From: an uncultured Rikenellaceae bacterium
Lineage (GTDB): Bacteria > Bacteroidota > Bacteroidia > Bacteroidales > UBA932
Length of the DNA stretch: 6,697 nt
Direction: 5' to 3'
NCBI GenBank assembly: GCA_937906485.1
Contig: CALCYB010000114.1
Coordinates: forward strand, 1 to 6,697
Part shown: piece after piece, positions 6,302 to 6,697 of the stretch
How positions within the stretch are numbered: the stretch's first letter is position 1
Layout: every line of letters starts with the position of its first letter
Position numbers and translations under genes: made by a program
Notes under the pieces: generated by a model
Database searches by the model: none
What the model was told of the DNA's origin: nothing
The model's input: only the letters and a program-made list of their open reading frames with translations

Positions 6302-6697
6302 ATGTTTAAATCTTATTGGAAACTCGCTTTGCTGGCCTTGGTGTCCTTGGGTCTGGCATCCTGCGAAGATGAAACAACTCAAACTCCTCAAAAGGACAGT
6401 ATCCTGTTTAATGGCGTGACAGAATTGGTGTTCTCTCCGGAAGACACCGCCGACAAGACCATCAGCTTTAACTCGACAGCTGACTGGACCCTCTCGGTAG
6501 AAAACGGTGCCTGGTTGAGCGTATCACCCCAAAGCGGCAATGCAGGTGAGAACATTACCCTGACCGTAGCGTTGAACGAACTGGAAAGTGACGTTGACCG
6601 TCAAGCAAAAGTCATCATCAGCGGTGGTGATGCGTTGGCTGCCTTCACGGTAAAGCAAACCGCCGTTGTATATGCAGAATCCATCGCATTGCAGGGA
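6302..6697 (+). CDS. BACON-domain lipoprotein, N-terminal part (3' end outside window)
   Basis: The frame runs from ATG 6302-6304 to the right edge with no stop, giving 132 residues. Residues 1-21 are a lipoprotein signal peptide with lipobox LASC (Cys21), followed by the acidic EDE, again like a Bacteroidota surface-export signal. After a short Thr/Gln/Pro-rich tether, residues 52-121 match the BACON domain (PF13004) pattern: ISFNSTADWTLS with Trp62, AWLSVSPQSGNAGE with Trp71, a DRQAKVII strand, and the closing FTVKQTA. BACON domains occur in Bacteroidota surface proteins, often linked to glycan use or adhesion, and mostly act as spacers or binding modules. The rest of the protein, which would decide its function, is not in the window. 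The start is supported by the promoter, the leader and the exact position of the lipobox. Confidence -1.
   Translation, partial: MFKSYWKLALLALVSLGLASCEDETTQTPQKDSILFNGVTELVFSPEDTADKTISFNSTADWTLSVENGAWLSVSPQSGNAGENITLTVALNELESDVDRQAKVIISGGDALAAFTVKQTAVVYAESIALQG

Overview
This window looks like chromosomal DNA from a member of the Bacteroidales (phylum Bacteroidota), possibly a gut species. Three things point there. Promoters have the Bacteroidota -7 element TAnnTTTG upstream of two genes, with a third candidate. Start codons lack a Shine-Dalgarno sequence and have AT-rich leaders instead. The proteins are also typical: two lipoproteins with an acidic stretch right after the lipobox cysteine, a BACON domain, and a MetallophosN-type phosphoesterase. 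The genus cannot be fixed from the sequence alone.

Layout: (1) 2-655 (+) is the 3' part of an integral-membrane acyltransferase family 3 protein, cut by the left edge. (2) 644-2941 (-) is a secreted 765-residue protein joining a calcineurin-like phosphoesterase to a PQQ-type beta-propeller; it converges on the acyltransferase and overlaps its 3' end by 12 bases. (3) 2942-3015 is a 74-base divergent intergenic region with one clear promoter for the rightward gene and one candidate for the leftward gene. (4) 3016-6183 (+) is a 1055-residue lipoprotein with two fibronectin-III-like repeats followed by six tandem copies of a beta-rich module that I do not recognise. (5) 6184-6301 holds a strong intrinsic terminator followed at once by a promoter whose -33 element appears to use the end of the terminator T-run. 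(6) 6302-6697 (+) is the start of a second lipoprotein with a BACON domain, cut by the right edge. No stretch over 300 bases lacks a gene, and I saw no tRNA, rRNA, CRISPR array, insertion sequence or integrase.

How the genes may relate: the two rightward lipoprotein genes are separate transcription units, but their promoters and 5' leaders are alike in sequence and spacing, so they may be expressed together. Both products probably sit on the outer membrane, possibly facing outward. The phosphoesterase is divergent from them and probably acts in the periplasm or outside the cell. Whether it works with the lipoproteins is not shown by the sequence. The most novel item is the six-module array in the large lipoprotein, which includes what looks like an internal duplication of a two-module unit.
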